This document shows positions 25,909-34,881 of a DNA stretch of 64,000 bases, piece after piece. This DNA is from JAFCUW01 sp049898325. GTDB lineage: Bacteria; Pseudomonadota; Gammaproteobacteria; Burkholderiales; Burkholderiaceae_D. Where the stretch lies: assembly GCF_049898325.1 (NCBI RefSeq), contig NZ_JAFCXL010000020.1, forward strand, positions 35,665 to 99,664, written 5' to 3'. The translations under genes and the position numbers were made by a program. Each line of letters begins with the position of its first letter. The stretch's first letter is position 1. Under the pieces are notes generated by a model. The model saw nothing but the letters and a program-made list of their open reading frames with translations, ran no database searches and was not told the DNA's origin.

Positions 25909-26424
25909 ATGGATTGCCCAAGCCCACATCAGGCGCCTGACCAGCGGCGAGCGACCTTTATGCTGATCCGCCCCATGCTCGGCGCCGACGTGGTGCCCGT
26001 AGCGCAGTTGCTGCACACGCTGGCGCTCACGTTTATCGTCCACGACATGCGCCCTGAAGCGGCCGCCACTTTCTTGCGCGACAACGACGCCGAGGCCATC
26101 GCCCGCCATCTCGAACGGGGCTTTGCCTATCACGTGGCCGAGGACGACGGCGCCATTGCCGGTTTTGTCGGCATGCGCGAGGGCAGCCACCTGTTTCACC
26201 TGTTTGTCGGCACCCCGTGGCAGGGGCGCGGCCTGGCGCGCCGCTTGTGGGACTGCGCCCGCATGGCCACCATCGCGGCAGGCAGCGCGCCGCCGTTCAC
26301 CGTCAATGCCTCCAACTACGCCGTGCCCGCCTACCTGCGGCTGGGCTTCGTGCCCACCGGGCCCATGATGGAAAAAAACGGCGTCCGCTTCAATCCCATG
26401 CGCTGGCCGGCGCCGCCGGACTGA
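25909..26424 (+). CDS. GNAT-family N-acetyltransferase
   Basis: This is a 171-aa acetyltransferase of the GCN5 fold. The acetyl-CoA loop is VGTPWQGRGLARRLWD (Q/RxxGxG/A), preceded by the beta-4 strand GSHLFHLFV. The C-terminal motif is NASNYAVPAYLRLGFVPTGPMMEKNG (N..Y..LGF). The substrate is unknown. The ATG at 25909 has GGAG (25897-25900) with 8-base spacing; an internal ATG at 25960 (MLIRPML) gives the more usual N terminus of the family but has no good ribosome binding site. Its tail faces the HxlR gene. Confidence 0.85.
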   Translation: MDCPSPHQAPDQRRATFMLIRPMLGADVVPVAQLLHTLALTFIVHDMRPEAAATFLRDNDAEAIARHLERGFAYHVAEDDGAIAGFVGMREGSHLFHLFVGTPWQGRGLARRLWDCARMATIAAGSAPPFTVNASNYAVPAYLRLGFVPTGPMMEKNGVRFNPMRWPAPPD

Positions 26425-26433
26425 CGCGGGCGG

Positions 26434-26829
26434 TCACGCTCGCTGCGTCCGCGCGGCGAAGGCGGCCCGCGCCGCGCCGATCGCGGCGCGGTTGGCCTCG
26501 GCCCATTCCCACACGCCGCAAAACGCCGCGCCCAGGCTACGCCCCAGCGCCGTCAGCTCGTAGTCGACCTTCGGCGGCACCACCGCGTACACGGTGCGCT
26601 CGACCAGGCCATCGGCCTCCATCTGGCGCAAGGTCTTGGTCAGCATTTTCTGGCTGATGCCACCCATCAGTTCGCCCAGCCGGGTGAAGCGCAGCCGCCC
26701 TTCCTGCTCCAGTACTTCGAGCGCCACCATGGTCCACTTGTCGGCCACCGGGCCGATCAGTTCGCGCACCAGTTGTTCCAGTGCAGGGTCGAGCGGGACG
26801 GCGGGCGCCGTGCGATCATTGTGTTTCAT
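26434..26829 (-). CDS. HxlR-family transcriptional regulator
   Basis: This is a 131-aa winged-helix regulator of the HxlR/YodB type. The core runs LIGPVADKWTMVALEVLEQEGRLRFTRLGELMGGISQKMLTKTLRQMEADGLVERTVY, covering the HTH and wing, and the C terminus (YELTALGRSL) is typical. The N-terminal cysteine used for redox sensing in several relatives is missing; a single Cys (GAAFCGVWEWA) lies in the C-terminal helix. It is divergent from the SDR gene, the usual layout for HxlR regulators that control an oxidoreductase. Confidence 0.9.
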   Translation of the reverse strand: MKHNDRTAPAVPLDPALEQLVRELIGPVADKWTMVALEVLEQEGRLRFTRLGELMGGISQKMLTKTLRQMEADGLVERTVYAVVPPKVDYELTALGRSLGAAFCGVWEWAEANRAAIGAARAAFAARTQRA

Positions 26830-26930
26830 GGTATCTCCCTGGTTAGTACAGCACTTTCGGGTGCCTACTTCCCTTTGGTGCGCAAGGAGCTTACCATCGC
26901 CGCATCACTTCAACAACGGAGCAAGTCACC

Positions 26931-27686
26931 ATGCACATCAGCGACAACACCATCCTCATCACCGGCGGCGGCTCCGGCATTGGCCGCGCCCTGGCCGAAG
27001 CGTTTCAGCGCGCCGGCAACGACGTCATCATCGCCGGCCGCCGCCAGGACGCCCTCGACACCGTGCTCGCCGCCAATCCCGGCATGCACGCCGCCGTGCT
27101 CGATATCGAGGACGGCGCCTCGATCGCGCCCTTCGCCGCAGCCCTGCTCGCCCGCTTTCCGCGGCTCAATGTAGTGATCCACAATGCCGGCATCATGCGC
27201 CCGGAAAAACTGATCGAAGGCGGCCTCGACACGGCCGAGCACACCATCGCCACCAACCTGCTGGGCCCGATCCGCCTGAACGACGCCCTGCTGCCGCAGT
27301 TGCTGGCGCAGCCGCGCGCGACCGTCATCACCGTGTCCTCGGGCCTGGCCTTCCTGCCGCTGGCGGCCACCCCGACCTACAGCGCCACCAAGGCCGCCAT
27401 CCACGCCTACACCATGGCGCTGCGCCACCAGCTCAAGTCGACCAGCGTGGAAGTGCTGGAACTGGCGCCACCGTACGTGCAAACCGAATTGATGGGCGAG
27501 CAGCAGGCGAGCGACCCCCGCGCCATGCCGCTGGCGGACTTCATCAGCGAAGTCATGGCCCTCATCGCGCACGGGCCCGAGCATGGCGAAATCCTCGTCG
27601 AACGGGTCAAGCCACTGCGCAATGCCGAGGCGAGCGGCAATTACCACGGCTTTTTCACCACCTTCAACGAGGCGATGGCGCACTGA
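26931..27686 (+). CDS. Short-chain dehydrogenase/reductase (DltE-like)
   Basis: This is a 251-aa classical SDR. The cofactor motif TGGGSGIG is at residues 11-18, AGRR follows the second strand (suggesting NADPH), HNAG replaces NNAG mid-fold, and the catalytic Ser (VSSGL) and YSATK motif are present. Its substrate is not evident. It has GGAG eight bases before the ATG. The 101-bp gap to the divergent HxlR gene holds the shared promoter; HxlR control is inferred from the layout. Confidence 0.88.
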   Translation: MHISDNTILITGGGSGIGRALAEAFQRAGNDVIIAGRRQDALDTVLAANPGMHAAVLDIEDGASIAPFAAALLARFPRLNVVIHNAGIMRPEKLIEGGLDTAEHTIATNLLGPIRLNDALLPQLLAQPRATVITVSSGLAFLPLAATPTYSATKAAIHAYTMALRHQLKSTSVEVLELAPPYVQTELMGEQQASDPRAMPLADFISEVMALIAHGPEHGEILVERVKPLRNAEASGNYHGFFTTFNEAMAH

Positions 27687-27707
27687 CCTTTGCTCAGTGC
27701 TCACCAC

Positions 27708-28361
27708 TCAGGCGCAGGCGGCCGGATCGAGCGTGAGCAGGCCGTGGCGGGCCGCCAGGTGCAGCAACTTGAAATCGTTGTCGACGCCGAGCTTCTGGCG
27801 GATCAGCGAGAGGTAATTGAGGATGGTTTTCGGACTCAACTGCATCGAGCTGGCGATCGCCTGCGACGATTCGCCCCGCACCAGCATGCGCAGCACTTCG
27901 AACTCGCGCGGTGTCAGGTGGTCAAAGGCGCCGTCGCCGGCGGCCGCCTGGCAGGCGATGATCTGGGCGATTTCGGCCGAGAACACGCGCTTGCCGCCGG
28001 CCACCCTGCGAATGGCGTCGATCACCTCGTCCGGCTCGCAGTGCTTGCTCAGATAACCCAGCGCGCCGCAGCGCAGCGCCTGGGTGATGTGGCCGGCCTC
28101 TTCGTGCATCGACAGCACCAGCACCTTGAGCTCGGCACGCCGGGCCAGCATGCCGCGGATGGCCTCGAAGCCGCTGCTGCCGCGCAGGCTCAGGTCGACC
28201 ACGGCGACGTCCGGCTGGCAGCGCAGCATCACCTCGTTGGCCTCGTCGGCGCGCGCCGCCTCGCCCACCACCAGCAGGTCGGGTTCGGCGTCGAGCAGGC
28301 GGCGGTAGCCATTGCGCACCACGGCGTGGTCGTCGACCAGCAAGATCCGGATACGGTTCAT
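27708..28361 (-). CDS. NarL/FixJ-type response regulator
   Basis: This is a 217-aa regulator. The receiver has DDHAVV at the start, phosphoacceptor Asp in VAVVDLSLRGSSG, the Ser in VLVLSMHEEAG and Lys in YLSKHCEPDE. A LuxR-type HTH follows (LTPREFEVLRMLVRGESSQAIASSMQLSPKTILNYLSLIRQKLGV). The start is the ATG at 28361, in an ATGA overlap with the kinase gene, so the two are coupled. A much longer in-frame extension upstream is antisense noise inside the kinase gene. Likely targets include the divergent TonB receptor. Confidence 0.92.
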   Translation of the reverse strand: MNRIRILLVDDHAVVRNGYRRLLDAEPDLLVVGEAARADEANEVMLRCQPDVAVVDLSLRGSSGFEAIRGMLARRAELKVLVLSMHEEAGHITQALRCGALGYLSKHCEPDEVIDAIRRVAGGKRVFSAEIAQIIACQAAAGDGAFDHLTPREFEVLRMLVRGESSQAIASSMQLSPKTILNYLSLIRQKLGVDNDFKLLHLAARHGLLTLDPAACA

Positions 28362-29650
28362 GCCGCCTCCCTGAGCGCGGCCAGCGGCAGGCAGGCCTGC
28401 AAGCGCACGCCCCCCGCGCCGCCGCTTGCCAGGCGCAACTGGCCGCCCACCATGCGCAGGCGCTCGGCCATGCCGATCAGGCCACAGCCGTGGGCGGCGC
28501 CGTCGCCCAGGCCGCAGCCATCGTCGACTAGCGCGGCCGTCAGCACGCCGCCGGCCAGCGTCACACTGAGCTGACAATGGCGGGCGCCGCTGTGGCGCAC
28601 CACGTTGGTCAGCCCTTCCTGCACCACCCGGTACAGCACCAGGCCCAGTTCCTTGTCCAGCGGCGGCAGATCGGGCGGCAGGCTGGCCGTGAAGGCGATG
28701 CCGCAATCGCGCTGCTGCCAGCTGCCCAGCAGCTCGCGCAGCGCCGGCAGCAAGCCGGTTCCTTCCAGTCCGTGCGGGCGCAGCCGCGACAGCATCGCGC
28801 GCAACTGTTCGGAGCAGGCGCGCACGTCGCGCCGCAAGTCGGCCGCACACTCTTTGACGCGCGCGCCATCGAGGGCGGCGCCATGGCGGCCCAGGTAGGC
28901 CGCCGTCACGCTGATGGCGGTGAGGCTCTGCCCCATTTCATCGTGCAATTCCATCGCCAGCGTGCGCCGTTCGTCTTCCTGCACGCGGATCAACTGGTGC
29001 GCCAGGCGCCGCTGCCCTTGCTGCGCTTCGGCCAGGGCGGCGGCGAGGCGGTCGATGGCGGCCGCCACGCGGGCAAATTCGCGCAGGGAAAACGGCGGCA
29101 AGGCGGCGTCCGGCTCGCCGTCGGCCAGCCGCTGCAGCCCCGCCTCGAGCGAGCGCACGGGCGCCAGCGCGCGGTCGGCCGCCCACCAGGCCAGCGCCAG
29201 GGTTGCTCCAGAAAAGAACAGCAGGGTGCTCCAAAGTCGAACAACATCGCCCAGGCGCTCGTCGATTTCCGAGGCGGGATTGGGCGCAATGCGCAGCATC
29301 TGCCCGCCCAGGCGCACCACTTGCCCGTCGCCCGCCGTCAATCCCAGCAGGTCCGCCAGGCGCGCGCCCAGGCCGGCCGGCGCCACGCCGGCGGCGCCGT
29401 CGACGCTGATGCGGATGTGGCGCAGCGCAGCGCCGTCGATGATGGCGGCCAGCCGGCTTGCTGCTTCGCGTTCACCCTCGCCCTCGCCGGCGCGGCCCGC
29501 TTCGAGCAGGGCCAGGGCCAGCCGCTCGGACGCGCGCACCTCCTGTGCCGCGTCGCCGCGCAGCGACGACAGGTTGATCGCCACCGTCACCAGCATCAAT
29601 ACCAGCAGGCAGGCGCCCAGCCGTGTCAGCAGTTGTCGCCGCAGATCCAT
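28358..29650 (-). CDS. NarX/UhpB-type sensor histidine kinase
   Basis: This is a 430-aa kinase with two membrane helices (about 12-31 and 142-160) flanking a short periplasmic region. A HAMP segment (DRALAPVRSLEAGLQRLADG) and a HisKA_3 domain with the phosphoacceptor in LAMELHDEMGQSLTAIS follow. HATPase_c shows VVQEGLTNVVRHSGA, DDGCGLGDG and GLIGMAERLRMVGG. The ATG at 29650 has GGGGAG six bases upstream; another in-frame start at 29680 lacks this. It is coupled to the regulator at 27708-28361 by a 4-base overlap. Confidence 0.9.
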   Translation of the reverse strand: MDLRRQLLTRLGACLLVLMLVTVAINLSSLRGDAAQEVRASERLALALLEAGRAGEGEGEREAASRLAAIIDGAALRHIRISVDGAAGVAPAGLGARLADLLGLTAGDGQVVRLGGQMLRIAPNPASEIDERLGDVVRLWSTLLFFSGATLALAWWAADRALAPVRSLEAGLQRLADGEPDAALPPFSLREFARVAAAIDRLAAALAEAQQGQRRLAHQLIRVQEDERRTLAMELHDEMGQSLTAISVTAAYLGRHGAALDGARVKECAADLRRDVRACSEQLRAMLSRLRPHGLEGTGLLPALRELLGSWQQRDCGIAFTASLPPDLPPLDKELGLVLYRVVQEGLTNVVRHSGARHCQLSVTLAGGVLTAALVDDGCGLGDGAAHGCGLIGMAERLRMVGGQLRLASGGAGGVRLQACLPLAALREAA

Positions 29651-29680
29651 GCATTGCTCCCCTATCCAGTCAGCGATCAA

Positions 29681-29735
29681 TTGAGCATAACTTGAGCAAG
29701 ATGCGTGCCTACGATTTCCCGGGAAGATTTCCCGG
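29681..29735. promoter_or_regulatory. Two pairs of direct repeats between kinase and TonB receptor genes
   Basis: TTGAGCA occurs at 29681-29687 and 29692-29698, exactly 11 bp apart. GATTTCCCGG occurs at 29713-29722 and 29726-29735, 13 bp apart, and overlaps a TTCCCGGGAA palindrome. Both pairs lie in the 162-bp divergent gap. Regulators of the NarL type often bind closely spaced repeats, so this is a candidate binding region. A TATACT at 29780-29785 could be the -10 of the receptor gene. Confidence 0.5.
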
Positions 29736-29812
29736 TATCGCGGTGAGAACTACCCGCCGTGGACCGGCCGCGGCGACCCTATACTGGAAAAAAACCGACA
29801 ACCAGGGACACC

Positions 29813-32371
29813 ATGAAACAGCCACCAGCAGGCAGCGTCAGCGCACGCTACAGGTTCAACCGTCTGAGCGGCGCCGTGCTGGCCGCCCTGCCCTTGCTGG
29901 CGCCGCCGGCGTCGGCCCAGGACGGCATCGCGCAAGTGGCCGGCGTCGATCCTTCCGCTCCCGTCGCCCGCGTTGAAATCATCGGCGTCACGCCCGTGCC
30001 CGGCGTCGGCCAGGCGCGCAACGAGATCGCCGCGCCCGTGCAGCGCGCCAGCGCGGCCGACATCGCCGCCAGCGGCGCGCTCGAACTGGGCGACTTTCTC
30101 AACCGCCGCCTGGGCAGCGTGCACGTCAACGAGATGCAAGGCAACCCGTTCCAGATGGACGTCAGCTACCGCGGCTACACCGCCTCTGCCTTGCTCGGCA
30201 GCGCCCAGGGCATCTCCGTCTACCTCGATGGCGTGCGCGTGAACCAGCCCTTCGGCGACGTCGTCAGCTGGGATCTGATCCCGCGCGCGGCAATCGCCTC
30301 GGTGGCGCTGATGCCCGGCTCGAACCCCCTGTTCGGCCTCAATACGCTCGGTGGCGCGCTGGCCGTGCAAACGCGCGACGGCCTGCACCATCCGGGCAGC
30401 GCGCTGCAGGCGAGCATCGGCAGCCACCACCGCCGCGCCGTCGAAGTCGAGCACGGCGGCGCCAACGCCCAGGGCCTGCACTGGTTCGTCACCGCCAACC
30501 GCTTCAAGGAAGACGGCTGGCGCGACGATTCGCCGTCCGCCGTGGCCCAGTTGTTCGGCAAGCTGGGCTGGCAGGACCGCGCCACCAGCGTGACCGTCTC
30601 CGTCTCGCATGCGGACAATACCCTGACCGGCAACGGCCTGCAGGAGCAGCAGCTATTGGCGCGCGAGCGCGCCAGCGTCTACACCAGGCCCGATGTCACC
30701 GACAACCGCGCCAGCCTGATCAGCCTGGCAGCGAGCCATCGCGTCGACGAGCGCCTGCAAGTGTCCGCCAACGCCTGGTACCGGCGCCTGCGCACAGCCA
30801 CTTACAACGGCGACGTCAACGAGGGCGCGCTCGACCAGTCGGTCTACCAGCCCAGCGCCGCCGAACGGGCCGCCCTGCTGGCGGCCGGCTACAGCGGCTA
30901 TCCCGCCAGCGGCGCCAACGCGGCCAACACGCCGTTTCCCTACTGGCGCTGCCTGGGCCAGGTGCTGCTGCGCGACGAACCGGCCGAAAAATGCAACGGC
31001 GTCATCAACCGCAGCAGCAGCAGCCAGCGCAATTACGGCCTGACCGGGCAGTTCAGCTGGCAAACTACGGGCGAGGCTTACCGCAATGCGCTGGTGGCCG
31101 GCGCCGGCTACGACGCGAGCCGCCTCGATTTCACGCAATCCTCGCAGCTCGGCTATCTCAATCCCGACCGCAGCATCACCGGCGTGAACGCGTATGGCGA
31201 CGGGGTCACGGGCGGCGATGTCGACGGCGAACCCTACGACACCCGGGTCGACCTGGCCGGGCGCGTGCGCACCGCCAGCGTGTACGCCAGCGACACCCTG
31301 TCGTGGCGGCGCCAGTGGCACCTGACGCTGTCGGGCCGCTACAACCGCAGCACCATCGACAACCGCGACCGCATCCACGCGGCCGGCGATCCGGCCTCGC
31401 TGTCGGGCGAGCACCGCTTCGCCCGCTTCAATCCCGCGCTGGGGCTGGTGTGGAATGCGCGCCCCACCCTGGGCGCTTACGCTTCGCTGAGCGAAAGCAG
31501 CCGCGCGCCCACTTCCATCGAACTCGGTTGCGCCAACCCGGAGCAGCCGTGCAAGCTGCCCAACGCGATGGCGGGCGATCCGCCCCTGCACCAGGTGGTC
31601 ACGCGCACGCTCGAACTGGGGCTGCGCGGCGGCTGGCCCGGCGACGCCCGTGCGCTGCAGTGGAGCGCGGGCCTGTTCAACGCCATCAACCGCGACGACA
31701 TCCTGTTCGTGGCCGACAACCAGGCCGGCTTCGGCTACTTCAAGAACTTCGGCAAGACCCGCCGCCGCGGCCTGGAACTCGGTGTCGATACCAGCGTGGG
31801 CGCGCTCAGGCTGGACGCCCACTACACCTGGCTCGACGCCACGTTCCAGAGCGGCGAAATCGTCAACGGCAGCAGCAACAGCAGCAACGAGGCCGCGCTG
31901 GCCGGCGTACGGGGCGTCGATGGCGTCATCGCCGTCCATGCGGGCGACCGCATCCCGCTCACGCCGCGCCACCTGTTCAAACTGTCGGCCGAGTACGCCG
32001 TCAACAGCGCTTTGAGCCTGAACGGGGGCCTGGTGGCCACCTCTTCCAGCCTGGCGCGCGGCAACGAGAACGGCGCCCACCACAGCGACGGCGTGGTCTA
32101 CCTGGGGCCGGGCGCCAGCGCCGGCTACCTGGTCGCCAGCGTGGGCGCGCGCTGGCAAGTGAGCCCCCGCTGGCAGGTGCTGGCCCAGGTCAACAACCTG
32201 TTCGACACCCGCTACAACACGGCGGCGCAACTGGGGCCGACCGCCTTCGACGGCGCCGGCAATTTCGTCGCGCGGCCGTTTGCCACTAACAACAGCGCAG
32301 TGCGCCAGTTGACCTTCTTTGCGCCGGGGGCGCCGCGGCTGGTCTCGCTCAGCGTGCGCGTCGCCCTGTGA
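29813..32371 (+). CDS. TonB-dependent outer-membrane receptor
   Basis: This is an 852-aa receptor. A signal peptide of about 35 residues ends in APPASAQ. A plug domain follows, with VEIIGVTPVPGVG, DLGDFLNRRLGSVHVNEMQGNPFQMDVSYRGY-type conservation, and ISVYLDGVRVNQPFGDVVSWDLIPRAAIASVALMPGSNPLFGLNTLGGALAV. The 22-strand barrel ends in a beta-signal (FAPGAPRLVSLSVRVAL), with NNLFDTRY just before. The plug most resembles relatives annotated as siderophore- or cofactor-type receptors; the ligand is unknown. Two cysteine pairs in extracellular loops (WRCLGQ...EKCNG and ELGCANPEQPCKL) probably form disulfides. It is divergent from a two-component pair and overlaps the convergent amidohydrolase by 23 bp. 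Confidence 0.92.
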   Translation: MKQPPAGSVSARYRFNRLSGAVLAALPLLAPPASAQDGIAQVAGVDPSAPVARVEIIGVTPVPGVGQARNEIAAPVQRASAADIAASGALELGDFLNRRLGSVHVNEMQGNPFQMDVSYRGYTASALLGSAQGISVYLDGVRVNQPFGDVVSWDLIPRAAIASVALMPGSNPLFGLNTLGGALAVQTRDGLHHPGSALQASIGSHHRRAVEVEHGGANAQGLHWFVTANRFKEDGWRDDSPSAVAQLFGKLGWQDRATSVTVSVSHADNTLTGNGLQEQQLLARERASVYTRPDVTDNRASLISLAASHRVDERLQVSANAWYRRLRTATYNGDVNEGALDQSVYQPSAAERAALLAAGYSGYPASGANAANTPFPYWRCLGQVLLRDEPAEKCNGVINRSSSSQRNYGLTGQFSWQTTGEAYRNALVAGAGYDASRLDFTQSSQLGYLNPDRSITGVNAYGDGVTGGDVDGEPYDTRVDLAGRVRTASVYASDTLSWRRQWHLTLSGRYNRSTIDNRDRIHAAGDPASLSGEHRFARFNPALGLVWNARPTLGAYASLSESSRAPTSIELGCANPEQPCKLPNAMAGDPPLHQVVTRTLELGLRGGWPGDARALQWSAGLFNAINRDDILFVADNQAGFGYFKNFGKTRRRGLELGVDTSVGALRLDAHYTWLDATFQSGEIVNGSSNSSNEAALAGVRGVDGVIAVHAGDRIPLTPRHLFKLSAEYAVNSALSLNGGLVATSSSLARGNENGAHHSDGVVYLGPGASAGYLVASVGARWQVSPRWQVLAQVNNLFDTRYNTAAQLGPTAFDGAGNFVARPFATNNSAVRQLTFFAPGAPRLVSLSVRVAL

Positions 32372-34247
32372 GGACGGGACCGGCGGCGGGGTGCCAGGCG
32401 GGCGACTGGTAGACCACCTTGCCGCCCACCACCGTCTGCAATACCTTGATGCGGGCGATGTCGGCCGCCTCGATGGTGAAGTAATCGCGGTCGAGCACGA
32501 TCAGATCGGCCAGCTTGCCCACTTCGAGGGAACCCGTGAGCGCTTCCTGGCGCAGCGTGTAAGCGGCGTCGATGGTGATGGCGCGCAGGGCGGCGACGCG
32601 CTCCAGGCCCGGCTGCGCCGTCAGCCGGCCGGCATACGCGGCGCCGGCGTCCCCCGCGCCCGTGCGCGTGACCCCCACCTTCAGCGCGAACCACGGGTCG
32701 AGCGGATCGACCGGCCAGTCGCTGCCGAATGCCAGCCGCGCGCCCGCCTGCGCCAGCACCGCCTGCGGCTCCACGCTGGCGTAGCGCAGCGGCCCCAGGT
32801 AGCCCTGCAGGGCGCCCACCGTGTCCGGCGCCGGCTTGGCCCACTGGAACGACAGCACGGGCGTCACGTCGAGTGCGGCGAAGCGGGGATAGTCGGCCGG
32901 GGCAACGATCTCCGCATGCGCGATGGCCGCGCGCATCGCCTTGCCCGGCGCGCCCGCACGTAGCGTCGCGATGGCGTCGAGCGAGGCGCGCACGGCGCGG
33001 TCGCCGTCGGCGTGGATGTGCGCATCGATGTTGGCGCGGGCCAGTTCAGCCAGGGTGGCGGCCAGCAGGTCCGGCGAAAAATACGTGGGCGGGCCGGCGT
33101 CGGCCGTGCTTTCCCAGCGCGGCTGCTCAGGCGTGCCGCGGTTGGCCAGGTAGGGCTCGAGCATGGCCCCCGTCAGGGCGGGCGCGGCGATCACGCCATC
33201 CATGAACAGCTTGGCATGGCGCAGCTGCATCGACGGCGCCACCACCGTCGGTCCCTGGTCGAATTGCGCCTGCTGCGCCAGCAGGTCGGCCACGGCGCTG
33301 CGCGGGGTGGCGTCGGGCCGGCTGGCGTCCTTCAGGTCGATCAGCACGGCGAAGTGGGCGCGTGCGCTCAGCCGGCCCTGGCGCTGCAGGGTGGCGAACG
33401 CGGTCAGCGTTTCAGGGTCGGTCCAGGCATCGAGAAAACTGGTGATGCCCTGGCGCCCCATGGCGGCCAGCGCCACCTTCGAGGCGGCCAGATTTTCCGC
33501 CACGTCGAGCGGCGGCACCAGCGCCATCGCCGCGTCCTGGGCGGCGTCTTCGAGCAGGCCGGTGGCGTCGCCCGCGCCATCGCGCACGATCTTGCCGCCG
33601 GCCGGGTCGGGCGTGTCGCGGCCGATGCCGGCCAGCGCCAGCGCGCGCGAATTGAGCAGCGCCGAGTGGCCAAACGAGGAGCGCACGATCAGGGGACGAT
33701 CCGTCACCACAGCGTCGAGCAGCGCCTTGCTGGTGTTCACGCCGTCGGGCAGCATGCCTTGCTCGAACCAGTTCACCACCAGCAGCGGCCGCGTGGCAGC
33801 GATGTGTTTGGCGCGGTCGCGCGCCGCGCAGGCCTGGATACGGGCCTGGAACTGCGCCACCGTCAAGCTGGCGTAATCGAGACTGCAATTGAGCAGGCGG
33901 CTGCCGCCCGATTGCGGGTGCATGTGGGCGTCGATCAGGCCGGGCATGAGCATGCGCCCTTGCAGGTCGATGACGCGGGTCGTCTTGCCCACCAGCGCCA
34001 GCGCGCCCGCGTTCGCGCCCACGTAGACGATGCGCCCGGCGCGCACGGCCAGCGCCTCGCGCACGCTGTCGCCGGCATCGACGGTGGCGACGCGGCCGTT
34101 GCGGTAGACCAGGTCGGCGGGCGCGGCCGATGCGGCCGATGCGGCGGGTACGGCCGATGCGGCCGATGCGGCGGGTACGGCGGCGGCGACGGCGGCGGCG
34201 GCGCCGCCCAGCAGCGCCAGCAAGGCAAAGCGAATCGGCAGGGTCAT
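32349..34247 (-). CDS. Exported amidohydrolase, YtcJ-like (Amidohydro_3)
   Basis: This is a 632-aa metal-dependent hydrolase. The N-terminal composite sheet leads to the metal motif LIDAHMHPQSGG (HxH). Later come the stretches HIHADGDRAVRASLDA and AHAEIV, then FGSDWPVDPLDPWFALKVGV with the catalytic Asp. The C-terminal sheet (GSLEVGKLADLIVLDRDYF) closes the composite domain. Substrates in this family are varied amides and N-acyl compounds. A signal peptide is present, extended by an Ala/Ser/Val/Pro-rich stretch that arises from a 27-bp tandem duplication. Its last 23 bp overlap the 3' end of the TonB receptor gene. Confidence 0.9.
   Translation of the reverse strand: MTLPIRFALLALLGGAAAAVAAAVPAASAASAVPAASAASAAPADLVYRNGRVATVDAGDSVREALAVRAGRIVYVGANAGALALVGKTTRVIDLQGRMLMPGLIDAHMHPQSGGSRLLNCSLDYASLTVAQFQARIQACAARDRAKHIAATRPLLVVNWFEQGMLPDGVNTSKALLDAVVTDRPLIVRSSFGHSALLNSRALALAGIGRDTPDPAGGKIVRDGAGDATGLLEDAAQDAAMALVPPLDVAENLAASKVALAAMGRQGITSFLDAWTDPETLTAFATLQRQGRLSARAHFAVLIDLKDASRPDATPRSAVADLLAQQAQFDQGPTVVAPSMQLRHAKLFMDGVIAAPALTGAMLEPYLANRGTPEQPRWESTADAGPPTYFSPDLLAATLAELARANIDAHIHADGDRAVRASLDAIATLRAGAPGKAMRAAIAHAEIVAPADYPRFAALDVTPVLSFQWAKPAPDTVGALQGYLGPLRYASVEPQAVLAQAGARLAFGSDWPVDPLDPWFALKVGVTRTGAGDAGAAYAGRLTAQPGLERVAALRAITIDAAYTLRQEALTGSLEVGKLADLIVLDRDYFTIEAADIARIKVLQTVVGGKVVYQSPAWHPAAGPVLTGRRAR
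34124..34177 (-). repeat. Perfect 27-bp tandem duplication in the amidohydrolase signal region
   Basis: 34124-34150 and 34151-34177 are identical. The unit encodes nine residues, repeated as AASAASAVP-like blocks just after the hydrophobic core of the signal peptide. It is in frame and so length-tolerant. Confidence 0.9.
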
Positions 34248-34471
34248 GGGGTCCTGGGGTGGGGAGCGGCGATGGCGGCCATCATACCGCGAAGTCCAGG
34301 CAGCACCGCCGCTTGGTGCGCTGGCGCACTGTGCGATATTGGCGCGCCGACTACACTGGCAAGGCTGGCAGTGGGACTACCCGGTCCCCCTCGCCGATCT
34401 CCTTTGGCAAGATTGCACTTCGCTTGCAGCCGGCACCGCCGCTGCATCCCCATTCCCCCACGAAAGAACCC

Positions 34472-34852
34472 ATGTCCTTGAATAACGCCGTCGTCTGGCT
34501 CGACCATTCCAAAGCAGTCGTCATCCACTTCGACAAGGACGCTGCTGAGTCCGAGTCCCTGAAAACCCACTCGACCCACGCCCATCCGCGCCAGAACCAC
34601 GCGGACAGCCATGCCAATGAAGACGACAACAGCAAGTTCTTCAATGAAATCGCCGCCGCCCTGGGCGACAGCGAGCAGATCCTGGTAGTCGGCCCGGCCG
34701 AAGAAAAGACCGTGTTCATGAAGCACCTGAGCAGCAAGTCGCCCGCGATCGCCGCCAAGGTCAAGGCCGTCGAAACGGTCGATCACCCGTCGGACGGCCA
34801 GCTGCTGGCCCACGCGCGCAAGTATTTCGTCAGCGCTGGCGGCCTGCAGTAA
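34472..34852 (+). CDS. Small conserved 'translational machinery' family protein
   Basis: This is a 126-aa soluble protein starting NNAVVWLDHSKAVVIHFDKD. It has a His/Asp-rich stretch (about 32-50, THAHPRQNHADSHANEDD) and a conserved C-terminal half (QILVVGPAEEKTVFMKHL, VETVDHPSDGQLLAHARKYF). Small proteins of this pattern are found in proteobacteria and are annotated as translational machinery or eRF1/Pelota-like-fold proteins; no function is established. The start is the ATG at 34472; upstream in-frame sequence lies inside the amidohydrolase gene on the other strand. The gap 34248-34471 shows no obvious promoter. Confidence 0.82.
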   Translation: MSLNNAVVWLDHSKAVVIHFDKDAAESESLKTHSTHAHPRQNHADSHANEDDNSKFFNEIAAALGDSEQILVVGPAEEKTVFMKHLSSKSPAIAAKVKAVETVDHPSDGQLLAHARKYFVSAGGLQ

Positions 34853-34881
34853 GTGGTTCGTCGCGGCCCGCCAGGGCTGCG

